From an uncultured Clostridia bacterium (GTDB taxonomy: Bacteria; Bacillota; Clostridia; TANB77; CAG-508), in the NCBI GenBank assembly GCA_947624525.1, contig CANQKT010000030.1, positions 1 through 34,609 of the forward strand: a DNA stretch of 34,609 bases. Reading direction: 5' to 3'. The stretch's first letter is position 1. Each line of letters begins with the position of its first letter. Under the pieces are notes generated by a model. It had not been told where the DNA came from, ran no database searches, and saw only the letters and a list, made by a program, of their open reading frames with translations. The translations under genes were made by a program, and so were the position numbers. Shown one piece after another: positions 7,428 to 14,835 of this stretch.

Positions 7428-7624
7428 ATCATTAAGCTAAATACTTAATGATTTTTTGTATAGTGAAAAATTTACCTATATTTCAATGTTTTAAAGGGTG
7501 TTGTATATTTTTTTATATTCCAAAATTTACAATAAAAATTTTTTCAAAAATCACTTGAAAATATATTAATATATGATAAAATTAAAATTGATTAAAGTCA
7601 TTAAGTATTTAGCTTAATGACTTT
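7428..7624. promoter_or_regulatory. Putative invertible promoter segment 3 (inverton)
   Basis: Left site 7428-7452 is ATCATTAAG-CTAAATA-CTTAATGAT; right site 7594-7624 is AAAGTCATTAAG-TATTTAG-CTTAATGACTTT. Core 7437-7443 is the exact reverse complement of core 7606-7612, and it differs at several positions from the cores of segments 1 and 2 while the half-sites stay conserved. The promoter inside points away from surface gene C. After inversion transcription would start near 7460, about 108 bases before the ATG. The right flank T-run (CTTTTCTT) is weaker than in segments 1 and 2. Confidence 0.77.
7555..7582 (+). promoter_or_regulatory. Promoter inside invertible segment 3 (OFF orientation)
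   Basis: -35 TTGAAA (7555-7560), 16-bp spacer, extended -10 TGA-TAAAAT (hexamer 7577-7582). Predicted start near 7589, just before the right palindromic site. Confidence 0.7.
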
Positions 7625-7650
7625 TCTTACTCTTTAAATAATTTTTATAC

Positions 7651-7693
7651 AAAAAAAGAATTTTATTTCAATATGCTGTGAAATAAAATTCTT
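7651..7693 (-). terminator. Intrinsic terminator of the rpn remnant / upstream gene
   Basis: On the minus strand a 15-bp stem (AAGAATTTTATTTCA with its complement, 8-base loop) is followed by a run of T. It lies 30 bases downstream of the stop at 7724 and separates that transcript from inverton 3. Confidence 0.8.
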
Positions 7694-7723
7694 GTTTTCA
7701 TAGGATTTTGATTTTCATATTAT

Positions 7724-8194
7724 TTATAATTTTTCAATTTCTTCTTTGGTTAAATCTGTCAATCTTATTATTGTTTCTATATCAATTTTTTCTTCTAACA
7801 TTTTTCTTGCAATTTGGAAACTTTTACTCTTTTCACCCTGTTCTCGTCCTTCTTCTTTGCCACGATTATAAGCACCAGCCATAGCAGCTGCTTCATCCCT
7901 TATTGCCTTCTCTCTTAAATATGCCAATCTTTGTGCTTCTTCATCTGAATTTAAATACTCCAATTCTTCCTCCGCTTTTTGTACTAATTCATTATTCATA
8001 CTCTTTATCTCCTCCAAATTTTCATTTATAAAAAATGTTAGCCATTGTTCTAATTTTGTTGATATCCTTTGACATTTTCTTTTGAACTTTGGTAACTGTA
8101 TATAATGTAGCTCATATTTATCTGTTAATAACTTATTTTCATCAAATGTTAATAATTTGCTCATCAATTCCATTAGACACAATATATTGTCCAT
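7724..8194 (-). pseudogene. Truncated Rpn/PD-(D/E)XK nuclease family protein (C-terminal part only)
   Basis: 156 residues. From about residue 16 (LLTFDENKLLTDKYELHYIQLPKF) to the end (ARKMLEEKIDIETIIRLTDLTKEEIEKL) it matches the C-terminal half of Rpn recombination-promoting nuclease / PD-(D/E)XK putative transposase proteins, including the charged AAMAGAYNRGKEEGREQGEKSK linker and terminal helical repeat. The N-terminal nuclease domain is missing; its place is taken by the 3' end of the next gene, with 53 bases of overlap in another frame. This looks like a deletion or insertion scar, so the product, if made, should be catalytically dead. Confidence 0.75.
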
Positions 8195-9188
8195 CTTGTT
8201 CTATAATCGTATATCTGTCAATTATATATTTTATAATTTTATTTTCCATATGTTGGACCTTCTCTAAAAGCTCTGGTTGATTTTCTGCTGTTTGCTGTAA
8301 TAAGCCTAACATGTGTATAAATTCCTTTGAAGCTTCAAATAAATTATCTTGACCAATCTCACCATAATGTATTAGTTCTCTTGATGAAAAGGCTGACTCT
8401 AATGTTTCAATCGCTCTAGAATCAATTATTGAATTAGGCATAATCGGTTCCATTAAATGATGTTCTTCTAATATTGTCAATTTTGCAATAATTTTATTCT
8501 TAATTAAATTTTGTTCATTACTCAATATCGAATATTCACTTAGCCTAATTTTTAAAGGCTTTTTTCCCCTTATTTCATCTTTTTTCCCAGTAAATCTTCG
8601 TATATTAGCATCTCCTAGCTTATATGATGAAGCCATTATATTTAATAACTCTTCTCTTGTATCTGCTTCATCTATCTCTTTTACTAATTCTAAGATTTCT
8701 TGATTTTTCGCGGTAATATTAGCTTTATCCACCATAATTCTGGATATTGCTTGTTCAATCTTTTTGTTAATCTCTTCTAACATATATTCTCCAGCATTAA
8801 TGACTTTTTCTCCAATTTCGCCTTTAGGAACTCTTATAACTGTATATTCTGAATAATACCCATTTCCATACATTATAGAAACATTTGCATTACTTGAAAG
8901 TGAGATACAATTTGTATCATATCTATGGTGTTTTTTTATATGATCTATAACTTGTAATAAAGAAATTGGTTCATCTTCTTCATATTTTGGAGTACCATTT
9001 TGAGGATTTTCAATATATCTTGATCTATCTGTACGTATTCTAATTACTCTACCATTATCATCTGTAATTATTCCACTTTCTTTGTCAGCATGATCTCCAT
9101 TATTTAATGCTCTAAATAAATAATAATAATTTTCATCTTTTATTAAATTGCAATTTTCTATATTAAATAACTCACTTATTTCACTCAT
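8142..9188 (-). CDS. Uncharacterised protein with possible ADP-ribosyltransferase-like N-terminal region
   Basis: 348 residues from ATG 9188 (MSEISELF), chosen because GTGAGGGA sits 6-8 bases upstream; the track start is a GTG inside that site. N-terminal part (about 10-140): YYYLFRALNNGDHADKESG, then NCISLSSNANVSIMYGNG and VIRVPKGEIGEKVINAGEYM. An R-A-L block followed by S-L-S-S-N-x-N-V-x-x-x-Y-G is reminiscent of ART-fold toxins and transferases, but I cannot confirm the fold or a catalytic Glu. The C-terminal part (about 150-340) is helical and charged. The extreme C-terminus (IDEQIINI) is encoded by sequence that belongs to the rpn remnant in another frame, so this protein may also have lost or replaced its native end. 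No partner gene identifies its role. Confidence 0.6.
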   Translation of the reverse strand: MSEISELFNIENCNLIKDENYYYLFRALNNGDHADKESGIITDDNGRVIRIRTDRSRYIENPQNGTPKYEEDEPISLLQVIDHIKKHHRYDTNCISLSSNANVSIMYGNGYYSEYTVIRVPKGEIGEKVINAGEYMLEEINKKIEQAISRIMVDKANITAKNQEILELVKEIDEADTREELLNIMASSYKLGDANIRRFTGKKDEIRGKKPLKIRLSEYSILSNEQNLIKNKIIAKLTILEEHHLMEPIMPNSIIDSRAIETLESAFSSRELIHYGEIGQDNLFEASKEFIHMLGLLQQTAENQPELLEKVQHMENKIIKYIIDRYTIIEQDGQYIVSNGIDEQIINI

Positions 9189-9288
9189 AAAACATTCCCT
9201 CACTTTATTTCTTTAAAATTATCTTATCATAAGTATAGAAAAAAAACTATAATTTATGAAAATTGTATGTGTTTTAATATTGGTCTAT

Positions 9289-9317
9289 TTGACATTATTC
9301 CCTAAATATTGTATTAT
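9289..9317 (+). promoter_or_regulatory. Consensus sigma-A promoter for the AAA-CYTH gene
   Basis: TTGACA (9289-9294), 17-bp spacer, TATTAT (9312-9317). Predicted start near 9324, downstream of the track ATG at 9256, which supports the TTG start at 9373. Confidence 0.8.
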
Positions 9318-9372
9318 TTATGTAACGCAAATACTAAAACCTTATCTAAAAATTTTTAGGAGGTGTATTACA

Positions 9373-10476
9373 TTGAAAAAGGTTTGGTCATTTGTGATTA
9401 CGGGTGGACCTTGCTCTGGTAAGACTACTGCGATTTCAACCATTGAGCAAGAACTAAGTAATCGGGGGTACTATGTTCTCACTGTTCCAGAAACAGCCAC
9501 AGAGTTAATCTCAACTGGAATAAGACCATTTGGAAATTCTTTGGAAGCAGTTCCTTTTCAATACTTTGTGGCAAATAAGCAACTGCAAAAGGAAGAACTG
9601 TATCGAAAGGCTGCTAATATGATTCCTTTCGAAAAGGTTGTACTCATTCACGATCGTGGCATTATTGATGGAAAATGCTACATTAGTTCAGAAGAGTTTT
9701 CAAAAATGTTAAATTACTTCAATTTGACAGAAGTTGAGGCTCGAGACAGATATGATGCGGTTTTTCACTTGGTTACCGCAGCAAATGGTGCTGAAGCATT
9801 TTATACTTTGGAAAATAATTCATCCAGAACCGAAACACCAGACTTAGCCAGAAAACTCGATTCTTCTGGAATCGCAAGTTGGACTGGACATTCTCATCTG
9901 CACATAATTGACAATTCGACAGATTTCCAAGGGAAAATAACAAGACTTATGAATGGAATCTACTCAACTCTTGGCATTCCTGTGTTATCTGAAGTTGACA
10001 AAAAATACCTAATTAAGAAGCCAGATTTAAAAAAGCTTTCCACTTATGTGCATTACACAGCTGTTGACATTGTACAATCATATCTTAGGTCTGACAACAA
10101 TGTTGAACTTCGATTACGTCAACGTGGACAAAACGGTTCTTTTTCCTATTATCTTACTGAAAAGCGAGATAACAGGAATGGTCTCAAGCGTACTGAGATA
10201 GAAAGAAGGATTTCCGAAAGAGAATATCTTTTCTATCTTACACGAATAGAGCCTGGTTTAATGCCGATTATCAAGAAGCGTATCTGTTTCGCATACGAGA
10301 ACCAGTACTTCAGAATTGACATTTTCGATTTTTCTGAAGAAATGGCTATTATGGAAATAGATGTACCTGCCGATGAATCTTCAATAATTATTCCAAGTTT
10401 TATTGACATTGTGAAGGATGTTACTGGAGACCTAAGGTATCGTAATCACAATCTTTGCCAAAACCGGACACTTTGA
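9373..10476 (+). CDS. AAA family ATPase (AAA_28-like) fused to a CYTH/triphosphate-tunnel-like domain
   Basis: About 367 residues from TTG 9373, preceded by TAGGAGG at 8-9 bases. The track start at 9256 is rejected because the promoter lies inside that extension. N-terminal domain (about 1-175): P-loop SFVITGGPCSGKTT, then VPETATELISTGI and VVLIHDRGIIDGKCYI (Walker B-like with conserved RG), the pattern of NadR/AAA_28-like kinases. C-terminal domain (about 200-350): VELRLRQRG, YYLTEKR, IIKKRICF, YFRIDIFDF and AIMEIDV, which resemble the alternating acidic and basic strands of CYTH tunnel enzymes acting on triphosphates. Probably cytosolic nucleotide or polyphosphate chemistry; substrate unknown. 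Monocistronic, between its own promoter and a strong terminator. A 30-base copy of codons 66-75 is found at 10904-10933. Confidence 0.8.
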   Translation: MKKVWSFVITGGPCSGKTTAISTIEQELSNRGYYVLTVPETATELISTGIRPFGNSLEAVPFQYFVANKQLQKEELYRKAANMIPFEKVVLIHDRGIIDGKCYISSEEFSKMLNYFNLTEVEARDRYDAVFHLVTAANGAEAFYTLENNSSRTETPDLARKLDSSGIASWTGHSHLHIIDNSTDFQGKITRLMNGIYSTLGIPVLSEVDKKYLIKKPDLKKLSTYVHYTAVDIVQSYLRSDNNVELRLRQRGQNGSFSYYLTEKRDNRNGLKRTEIERRISEREYLFYLTRIEPGLMPIIKKRICFAYENQYFRIDIFDFSEEMAIMEIDVPADESSIIIPSFIDIVKDVTGDLRYRNHNLCQNRTL

Positions 10477-10486
10477 AAGTATCAAA

Positions 10487-10533
10487 ATTAACTAATAAAG
10501 GAGTGGCTAAAAGCCACTCCTTTATTAGTTAAT
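10487..10533. terminator. Strong bidirectional terminator
   Basis: A perfect 22-bp stem (ATTAACTAATAAAGGAGTGGCT and complement) with a 3-base loop lies between the convergent AAA-CYTH gene and the small minus-strand gene. The stop codon of the latter (10525-10527) is inside the stem. Confidence 0.85.
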
Positions 10534-10728
10534 ACTATATTTTAAAAATAATTTTTTCTTTATAAATATCTTCCTTATTGTTTCACTGTCTGAAATTTCT
10601 TTAACCATTTTGTCTATTTTAACTTCTTTAGCTTTTTTATTTTCAGCATTTTCTAAAGCATTAATAAATTTTTCCGCTGACTTTTTGTCCTTGATAACTA
10701 TGCTTTTTAAAAAAGTTTTTGTTGCCAT
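10525..10728 (-). CDS. Small conserved hypothetical protein (MATKTF type)
   Basis: 67 residues from ATG 10728; AGAAGATG lies about 7-10 bases upstream, and MATKTFLKSIVIKDKKSAEKFI is a start I have seen in small Clostridial proteins of unknown function. The protein is very Lys-rich with one amphipathic helical stretch and no cysteine. Such short proteins are often antitoxin- or regulator-like, but nothing here proves that. The stop codon lies within the shared terminator stem, and the last residues (KKKLFLKYSIN) look like run-on sequence. Confidence 0.55.
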   Translation of the reverse strand: MATKTFLKSIVIKDKKSAEKFINALENAENKKAKEVKIDKMVKEISDSETIRKIFIKKKLFLKYSIN

Positions 10729-10903
10729 TTTTATCATCTTCTAATTATATAATATGTGATATCTATGATAATTATACTACGGTTTTATGTAAATTTTAAG
10801 TTACTACATCCATTGTACAACAATTTTATCACATTTGATAGTATTGTCAAGAATTTTTTAATATTAAATTTTATTTAACTTGTAAGTATCTGTTAAGTAA
10901 TAG

Positions 10904-10933
10904 GTGGCAAATAAGCAACTGCAAAAGGAAGAA
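10904..10933 (+). pseudogene. 30-base fossil copy of part of the AAA-CYTH gene
   Basis: GTGGCAAATAAGCAACTGCAAAAGGAAGAA is identical to 9568-9597 in the AAA-CYTH gene. AATATGATT then follows in both, but only 7 bases on here versus 19 in the gene, so the copy carries a small internal deletion. It is out of any ORF. Apart from this fossil and the promoter at 10974-11002, I see nothing in the gene-free stretch 10729-11057. Confidence 0.8.
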
Positions 10934-10973
10934 TGGTAAATAATATGATTTTAATATTTTTTCCAAAAATCAC

Positions 10974-11002
10974 TAGACTTATATAAAAACTTTTGATATT
11001 AT
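10974..11002 (+). promoter_or_regulatory. Probable promoter for the Ser-rich membrane protein gene
   Basis: TAGACT (10974-10979), 17-bp spacer, extended -10 TGA-TATTAT (hexamer 10997-11002); the ATG follows at 11058. Confidence 0.45.
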
Positions 11003-11057
11003 ATTATCATACAAAAAGATAAAACTATATTTCATATAGTCGATTTAGGAGGTTATT

Positions 11058-11366
11058 ATGAAAAAACTATTAAAAATATTTGTTATATTATTAGCTATAA
11101 CTCTAACATTTTCAATTAATTTGTCAGTATTTGCGACAAGTACTGATGAAGCTACAGATAATAATTCAATATTGGTAAGCAGTACATCTAACTCAAGTAG
11201 TTCTAGCTCCTCAAATGGAAGCAATTCATCATCTACATCTGTTAGCTCTGTTCCTTCAATCAATGAAGATGGATTATCAATATCTGATATATTAAACATT
11301 TTATTAATAGCAACTGGTGTCGTTATAGTTCTATTGGCAATTGCAATCTTTGTTAAATTAAAATAA
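11058..11366 (+). CDS. Small Ser-rich secreted protein with C-terminal membrane anchor
   Basis: 102 residues, ATG preceded by TAGGAGG at 6-7 bases. Signal peptide (about residues 3-27, likely cut after SVFA), then a low-complexity Ser/Thr/Asn linker (about 28-70; SSTSNSSSSSSSNGSNSSST), then a hydrophobic helix (about 78-98; ILLIATGVVIVLLAIAIFV) ending in KLK. Topology suggests a short extracytoplasmic stalk anchored in the membrane. No known domain. Followed by an intrinsic terminator, and then by a second small protein with the same signal-linker-anchor plan at 11567. Confidence 0.75.
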   Translation: MKKLLKIFVILLAITLTFSINLSVFATSTDEATDNNSILVSSTSNSSSSSSSNGSNSSSTSVSSVPSINEDGLSISDILNILLIATGVVIVLLAIAIFVKLK

Positions 11367-11390
11367 AAAAATTAAATATTTCGTTATATA

Positions 11391-11418
11391 AAAATGAGTA
11401 TTTATAAATACTCATTTT
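11391..11418 (+). terminator. Intrinsic terminator after the Ser-rich protein gene
   Basis: AAAATGAGTATTTA and its reverse complement form a 14-bp stem with almost no loop, followed by TTTTA. Confidence 0.75.
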
Positions 11419-11566
11419 TATTATTTTCTACATATAATTATTCTATTCTACTTTTTTCGATTTTTTAAAAATTATTTTGCATATTTTATATTTATTTATT
11501 AATACTATTATTAAATACAAACTTTTTATTTTGTATTTTTATATAAAATTCAAAAGGAGGATAACA

Positions 11567-12058
11567 ATGAAAAAAAGTATTTTTATAGTTTCTTTTATTA
11601 TAGTTGCTCTATTTTTTTCATTTTCATATGTATTTGCTGAAAATGCTGGGCAAGATGTTGTAAATGGCATTAAAGATGTAACTAATGGTGCATCAGACGT
11701 AGTGCAAGATGCTGCAAACGGTGCTGGTGGTGCAATAAAAGATGGTGCTAACGATGTAAGAGACGGTGCTGAAAATGCTGCAAATGACGTAAAAAATGCT
11801 GGAGAAAATGTTGGTAATGATGTTAAAAATGGTACTGAAAACACTGGAAATGATATGAAAAATGCTACTGAAAATACAGGAGATAATTTAAAAAATGAAT
11901 CAAATAATGCATATACTGCAACAAGAACATCTACTCAAAATACTACTAATGCAGCAGCTGGAATGAGTAGAAATATATGGACATGGATTATAGTTGGAAT
12001 AATAGCTATAGTTATTATTGCACTTGTATGGTATTATGCTAGTAGAAATAATCAATAA
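11567..12058 (+). CDS. Secreted LEA-like repeat protein with C-terminal membrane anchor
   Basis: 163 residues from ATG 11567 (AAAGGAGG 6-7 bases upstream); the track start adds 30 unlikely residues. Signal peptide (about residues 1-24, cut near YVFA), then about 95 residues of near-regular 7-to-11-residue repeats rich in Asn, Asp, Gly, Ala and Lys (DVVNGIKDVTNGASDVVQDA, DVKNAGENVGNDVKNGTENTG). These resemble LEA or apolipoprotein-like amphipathic helices. The C-terminus is a Trp-containing membrane helix (about 137-158; IWTWIIVGIIAIVIIALVWYY). Likely a membrane-tethered extracytoplasmic protein; a stress or envelope role is inference. Intergenic inverted repeat follows at 12064. Confidence 0.75.
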   Translation: MKKSIFIVSFIIVALFFSFSYVFAENAGQDVVNGIKDVTNGASDVVQDAANGAGGAIKDGANDVRDGAENAANDVKNAGENVGNDVKNGTENTGNDMKNATENTGDNLKNESNNAYTATRTSTQNTTNAAAGMSRNIWTWIIVGIIAIVIIALVWYYASRNNQ

Positions 12059-12063
12059 TTTTT

Positions 12064-12135
12064 TTACAAGTTAAATTTAGGTGTACTACTTATATTGGCT
12101 GGCTAATTACAAAAACCCCTAAACTTAACTTGTAA
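12064..12135. terminator. Long-loop inverted repeat between convergent genes
   Basis: Arms TTACAAGTTAAATTTAGG (12064-12081) and CCTAAACTTAACTTGTAA (12118-12135) pair with one mismatch around a 36-base centre. It sits between the ends of the LEA-like gene and smpB, so a bidirectional terminator is the simplest reading, although the loop is long and T-runs are poor. Confidence 0.5.
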
Positions 12136-12141
12136 ATATTA

Positions 12142-12585
12142 TTAAATTTTTAAAGCTCTTTCGATTTTTCTTTGTGCATCTTTTTTGGCTAAATCTTCAC
12201 GTTTATCATAAAGTTTCTTTCCTTTACCTACTCCAAGTTCGACTTTTACTATACTTCCTTTGAAATACAAACTTACTGGAATAAGTGTATATCCTTTTGC
12301 TTGTATTTTTCCTATCAATTTATTAATTTCTCTTCTGTTTAACAATAACTTTCTCTCTCTCATAGGATCCTTATTAAATATATTTCCATGCTCATATGGA
12401 CTTATATGCATAGAATAAATATACACTTCCCCATTTTTTATTCCAGCATAACTTTCTTTTAAATTAACTTTTCCTTGTCTAATAGACTTTATTTCTGTAC
12501 CAGTAAGAACAATTCCTGCCTCTACAACTTCTTCAATATTGTAATTGTGCCTTGCTACTGGATTTTTCGCAATCAATTTATTCAT
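12142..12585 (-). CDS. smpB: SsrA-binding protein SmpB
   Basis: 147 residues, full family length. SmpB brings tmRNA to stalled ribosomes for trans-translation in the cytosol. Recognised by [40 protein letters not shown], the [14 protein letters not shown] block, [20 protein letters not shown], and the basic tail [20 protein letters not shown]. The ATG has AAAAGG upstream. No ssrA gene is seen within the window. Monocistronic, convergent with the LEA-like gene; the next gene upstream is the lipoprotein at 12650. Confidence 0.95.
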   Translation of the reverse strand: MNKLIAKNPVARHNYNIEEVVEAGIVLTGTEIKSIRQGKVNLKESYAGIKNGEVYIYSMHISPYEHGNIFNKDPMRERKLLLNRREINKLIGKIQAKGYTLIPVSLYFKGSIVKVELGVGKGKKLYDKREDLAKKDAQRKIERALKI

Positions 12586-12649
12586 AACCTTTTCATTCCT
12601 TTTTTAGCAATTATAACATTATATTCTTGTAATATCAACTAAAATAATA

Positions 12650-13573
12650 CTAAACATCAGTAATTATATTTAACTCCTCCATCAAACTCTTGTATTTAAG
12701 GAAAAACACATCCTTTTCCTCAATTTCACTTGAATCCTCCATATCATTGATAATAACAGACGCACTCTCAATATTTACATTTTTACCAGAATACTCATCT
12801 TTCTTATTTACAACATTAGAAAAACTCATCTTCAAATCTGTGATAGAATTACGTAATTGCTCCCAATCCTCTGATGCCGCATATTTGTAGCAGATTAGCA
12901 AATTATACTTACTATATATAACATTAACTTCCTTTTCCTCTGCAAATTTATCGACAAATTTTGGCAAGAACGAATACAAATTGATTACATTTTCCATGGT
13001 TCCAACTTCATCCTCGTTTTCTACAGAAATCGCAACCCTATCAATATTCTTACTAAATTCAGTTAACTGTTCATTTGAGACTCCAATTTCTTTTAAATCC
13101 AATGCAACAACCGTCCATGTAGAATATAAATTTTCTATATTACTTTTTAACTCATCCCAACTAATTTCCGCATCGTTACCCAATATGTTATTTCTCTCCA
13201 TTGAAAATATTTTGCTATTTTCTTGAGAGCTACTGCTTTTTTGCTGTGAACTACCCTCACTGCTTTGCCCATTAGCATTAGAATCTCCACTACCTTCACT
13301 ACTTTGTCCACCAGAACTACCTTCTCCTTGTGAACTTCCAGAACTTGACTCTTCATTTTTAACCTCCTTTGCTGTCACTTTGTATCTTGAATAATCTATA
13401 TTATTAAGCTTGTTTAATATAGAAATCAATTCACCATCAACATAGGATATTTCTGTGTTTAATTTTTGCTCTATACTTGCCTTCTCAGAACCTAAACTTT
13501 TACATCCAGATAAAAGAAATATTAATATAACTATATTTAAAATTTCTAAGCTTAATTTAAATATTTTTTTCAA
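12650..13573 (-). CDS. Lipoprotein with low-complexity linker, unknown function
   Basis: 307 residues from TTG 13573 with AGAGGTGA 4-5 bases upstream. N-terminal hydrophobic segment ending in lipobox LLSGC (Cys at residue 24) predicts a lipoprotein anchored on the outer face of the membrane. A Ser/Gly/Gln-rich linker follows (about 73-122; SSSGSSQGEGSSGGQSSEGS), then a helical domain of about 185 residues (ISWDELKSNIENLYSTWTVV, NLYSFLPKFVDKFAEE). The helical domain resembles a conserved Clostridial lipoprotein type of unknown role, with no catalytic motif. It has its own upstream gap of 170 bases to the divergent gene at 13744 and is likely transcribed alone. Confidence 0.8.
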   Translation of the reverse strand: MKKIFKLSLEILNIVILIFLLSGCKSLGSEKASIEQKLNTEISYVDGELISILNKLNNIDYSRYKVTAKEVKNEESSSGSSQGEGSSGGQSSEGSGDSNANGQSSEGSSQQKSSSSQENSKIFSMERNNILGNDAEISWDELKSNIENLYSTWTVVALDLKEIGVSNEQLTEFSKNIDRVAISVENEDEVGTMENVINLYSFLPKFVDKFAEEKEVNVIYSKYNLLICYKYAASEDWEQLRNSITDLKMSFSNVVNKKDEYSGKNVNIESASVIINDMEDSSEIEEKDVFFLKYKSLMEELNIITDV

Positions 13574-13743
13574 AAAATCACCTCTATTTATTATCTTTCC
13601 CTAAAAATTACCTTTTATTCTAATGTATATATATTTCTAAAAATAAAATACTAATATAAAATAATTTTTGATTTTTTCTAAAATTTTATGCATATTCATA
13701 AAAATTTTAAAATTAGAATAGTTATATTTGAAAGGATAAAATT

Positions 13744-14034
13744 ATGCAGTCTATAGTACGTTTATATAGTGTTTTGCCAAATGAAATTGAAAAGTTTTTA
13801 ACACATTTCTATGGAACAAACTCATTTGATAAAAGCAACATTTCTGACAAGCAATGGCAAAAAAAATATCCAAATCCAATTGAAATTGTAGACATCATAG
13901 GAGCATATATAGAGAACCTTGATGACTACGACCTAACCATGTGGATTAGTATAGATAGTGGTGTGTTTATTAAAGTCACAGAAGATAATGCAGATGAGTT
14001 AATACGATATTTATATGAAAGATTTCCTTATTAA
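13744..14034 (+). CDS. Small conserved hypothetical protein
   Basis: 96 residues, ATG preceded by GAAAGGA. Cytosolic and acidic, no membrane segment. MQSIVRLYSVLPNEIEKFLTHF and the C-terminal half (DYDLTMWISIDSGVFIKVTE, ELIRYLYERFPY) suggest a compact alpha/beta domain. I recall similar short Clostridial proteins without a known function. Divergent from the lipoprotein gene and ended by a strong terminator. Confidence 0.7.
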   Translation: MQSIVRLYSVLPNEIEKFLTHFYGTNSFDKSNISDKQWQKKYPNPIEIVDIIGAYIENLDDYDLTMWISIDSGVFIKVTEDNADELIRYLYERFPY

Positions 14035-14063
14035 TTAAATATTGGTTACAGTTCATGTACCAG

Positions 14064-14111
14064 AAAAAATCTTGAAGCATTTCTTAATTTAAGAAATGCT
14101 TCAAGATTTTT
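14064..14111. terminator. Bidirectional intrinsic terminator
   Basis: AAAAAATCTTGAAGCATTTCTTA pairs with its reverse complement around a 3-base loop, with A- and T-runs on both sides. It serves the convergent genes at 13744 and 14113. Confidence 0.85.
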
Positions 14112-14112
14112 C

Positions 14113-14736
14113 TTATTCATTATTTTCATTTTCTTCCACTATCAAACTATCATCCAACTCTTCAACAGAACCTTGCTCATTTGAATAATCTGAAGATTCT
14201 TGTATTTCTTCCTGTTTACTAGAATCATTGCTTTCATCTTGACCATTTTCTTTTTCACTTGGATTAACTTCCTCTTGATCATTCTCCTGCTCACCTGAAT
14301 CAGTTAATCCCTTTTGGAATTCTTCTCTTATATTTGAATTATCTTCTTGAACATTCGCGTTTTCATCTTTTACTTCTTGTGGAGCACCACACTTTGGACA
14401 AAACTTAGCCTTCAAATCAATTTCAGCAGCACATTTGTAACATAGGCGCAAGTTCTTTAATGAAAGAATCTCATTATTCATATCCTCAATCTCTTTTGCA
14501 TAAGCATCAATTTTTGAGCACTCCTCAATCAAATCACTTTTTATATTAATATCTTCTTCCCTAATATGTTTTTCATAGACCTTTTTACCAATTTCAATAT
14601 AAATTTCTTCAATTCTATCTTTATCATCATTAATTAATGATTTTAACTTAAACTCTCTTGTAAACTTATTAGTTTTCTCAGCGGTGTTCTTATATGTCTC
14701 ACTTGCCTTTTTACTTAATCCTTCAAAAAATCCCAT
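14113..14736 (-). CDS. Zinc-ribbon protein with acidic C-terminal tail
   Basis: 207 residues from ATG 14736 (MGFFEGLSKKASETYKNT), chosen for the TGGAGG 6-7 bases upstream; the track start is 16 codons too far. N-terminal helical region (about 1-95) with phage-shock-like charged helices, then a zinc ribbon CYKC...CPKCG (about 101-122), then a long Glu/Gln/Ser/Asn-rich disordered tail. Such proteins are common in Clostridia; the ribbon likely binds one zinc and the tail may bind partners, but the role is unknown. Transcribed alone toward the shared terminator at 14064. Confidence 0.75.
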   Translation of the reverse strand: MGFFEGLSKKASETYKNTAEKTNKFTREFKLKSLINDDKDRIEEIYIEIGKKVYEKHIREEDINIKSDLIEECSKIDAYAKEIEDMNNEILSLKNLRLCYKCAAEIDLKAKFCPKCGAPQEVKDENANVQEDNSNIREEFQKGLTDSGEQENDQEEVNPSEKENGQDESNDSSKQEEIQESSDYSNEQGSVEELDDSLIVEENENNE

Positions 14737-14835
14737 AATATACCTCCATTTTATATTATAATTATTTTTACAAAAATTATTCATGTTTTTTGTGTTTAAT
14801 GATCCATATAAACGTGTAAATTGGACGGCTGACTA

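Noticed and set aside
9256-9372. Upstream ATG start for the AAA-CYTH gene
   Set aside because: A consensus promoter (9289-9317) lies inside the extension, the extra residues look untranslated, and TTG 9373 has a strong SD.
12064-12135. A fourth inverton between the LEA-like gene and smpB
   Set aside because: The arms are simple inverted repeats without internal half-site symmetry or a promoter in the 36-base centre, and no start codon lies next to it.
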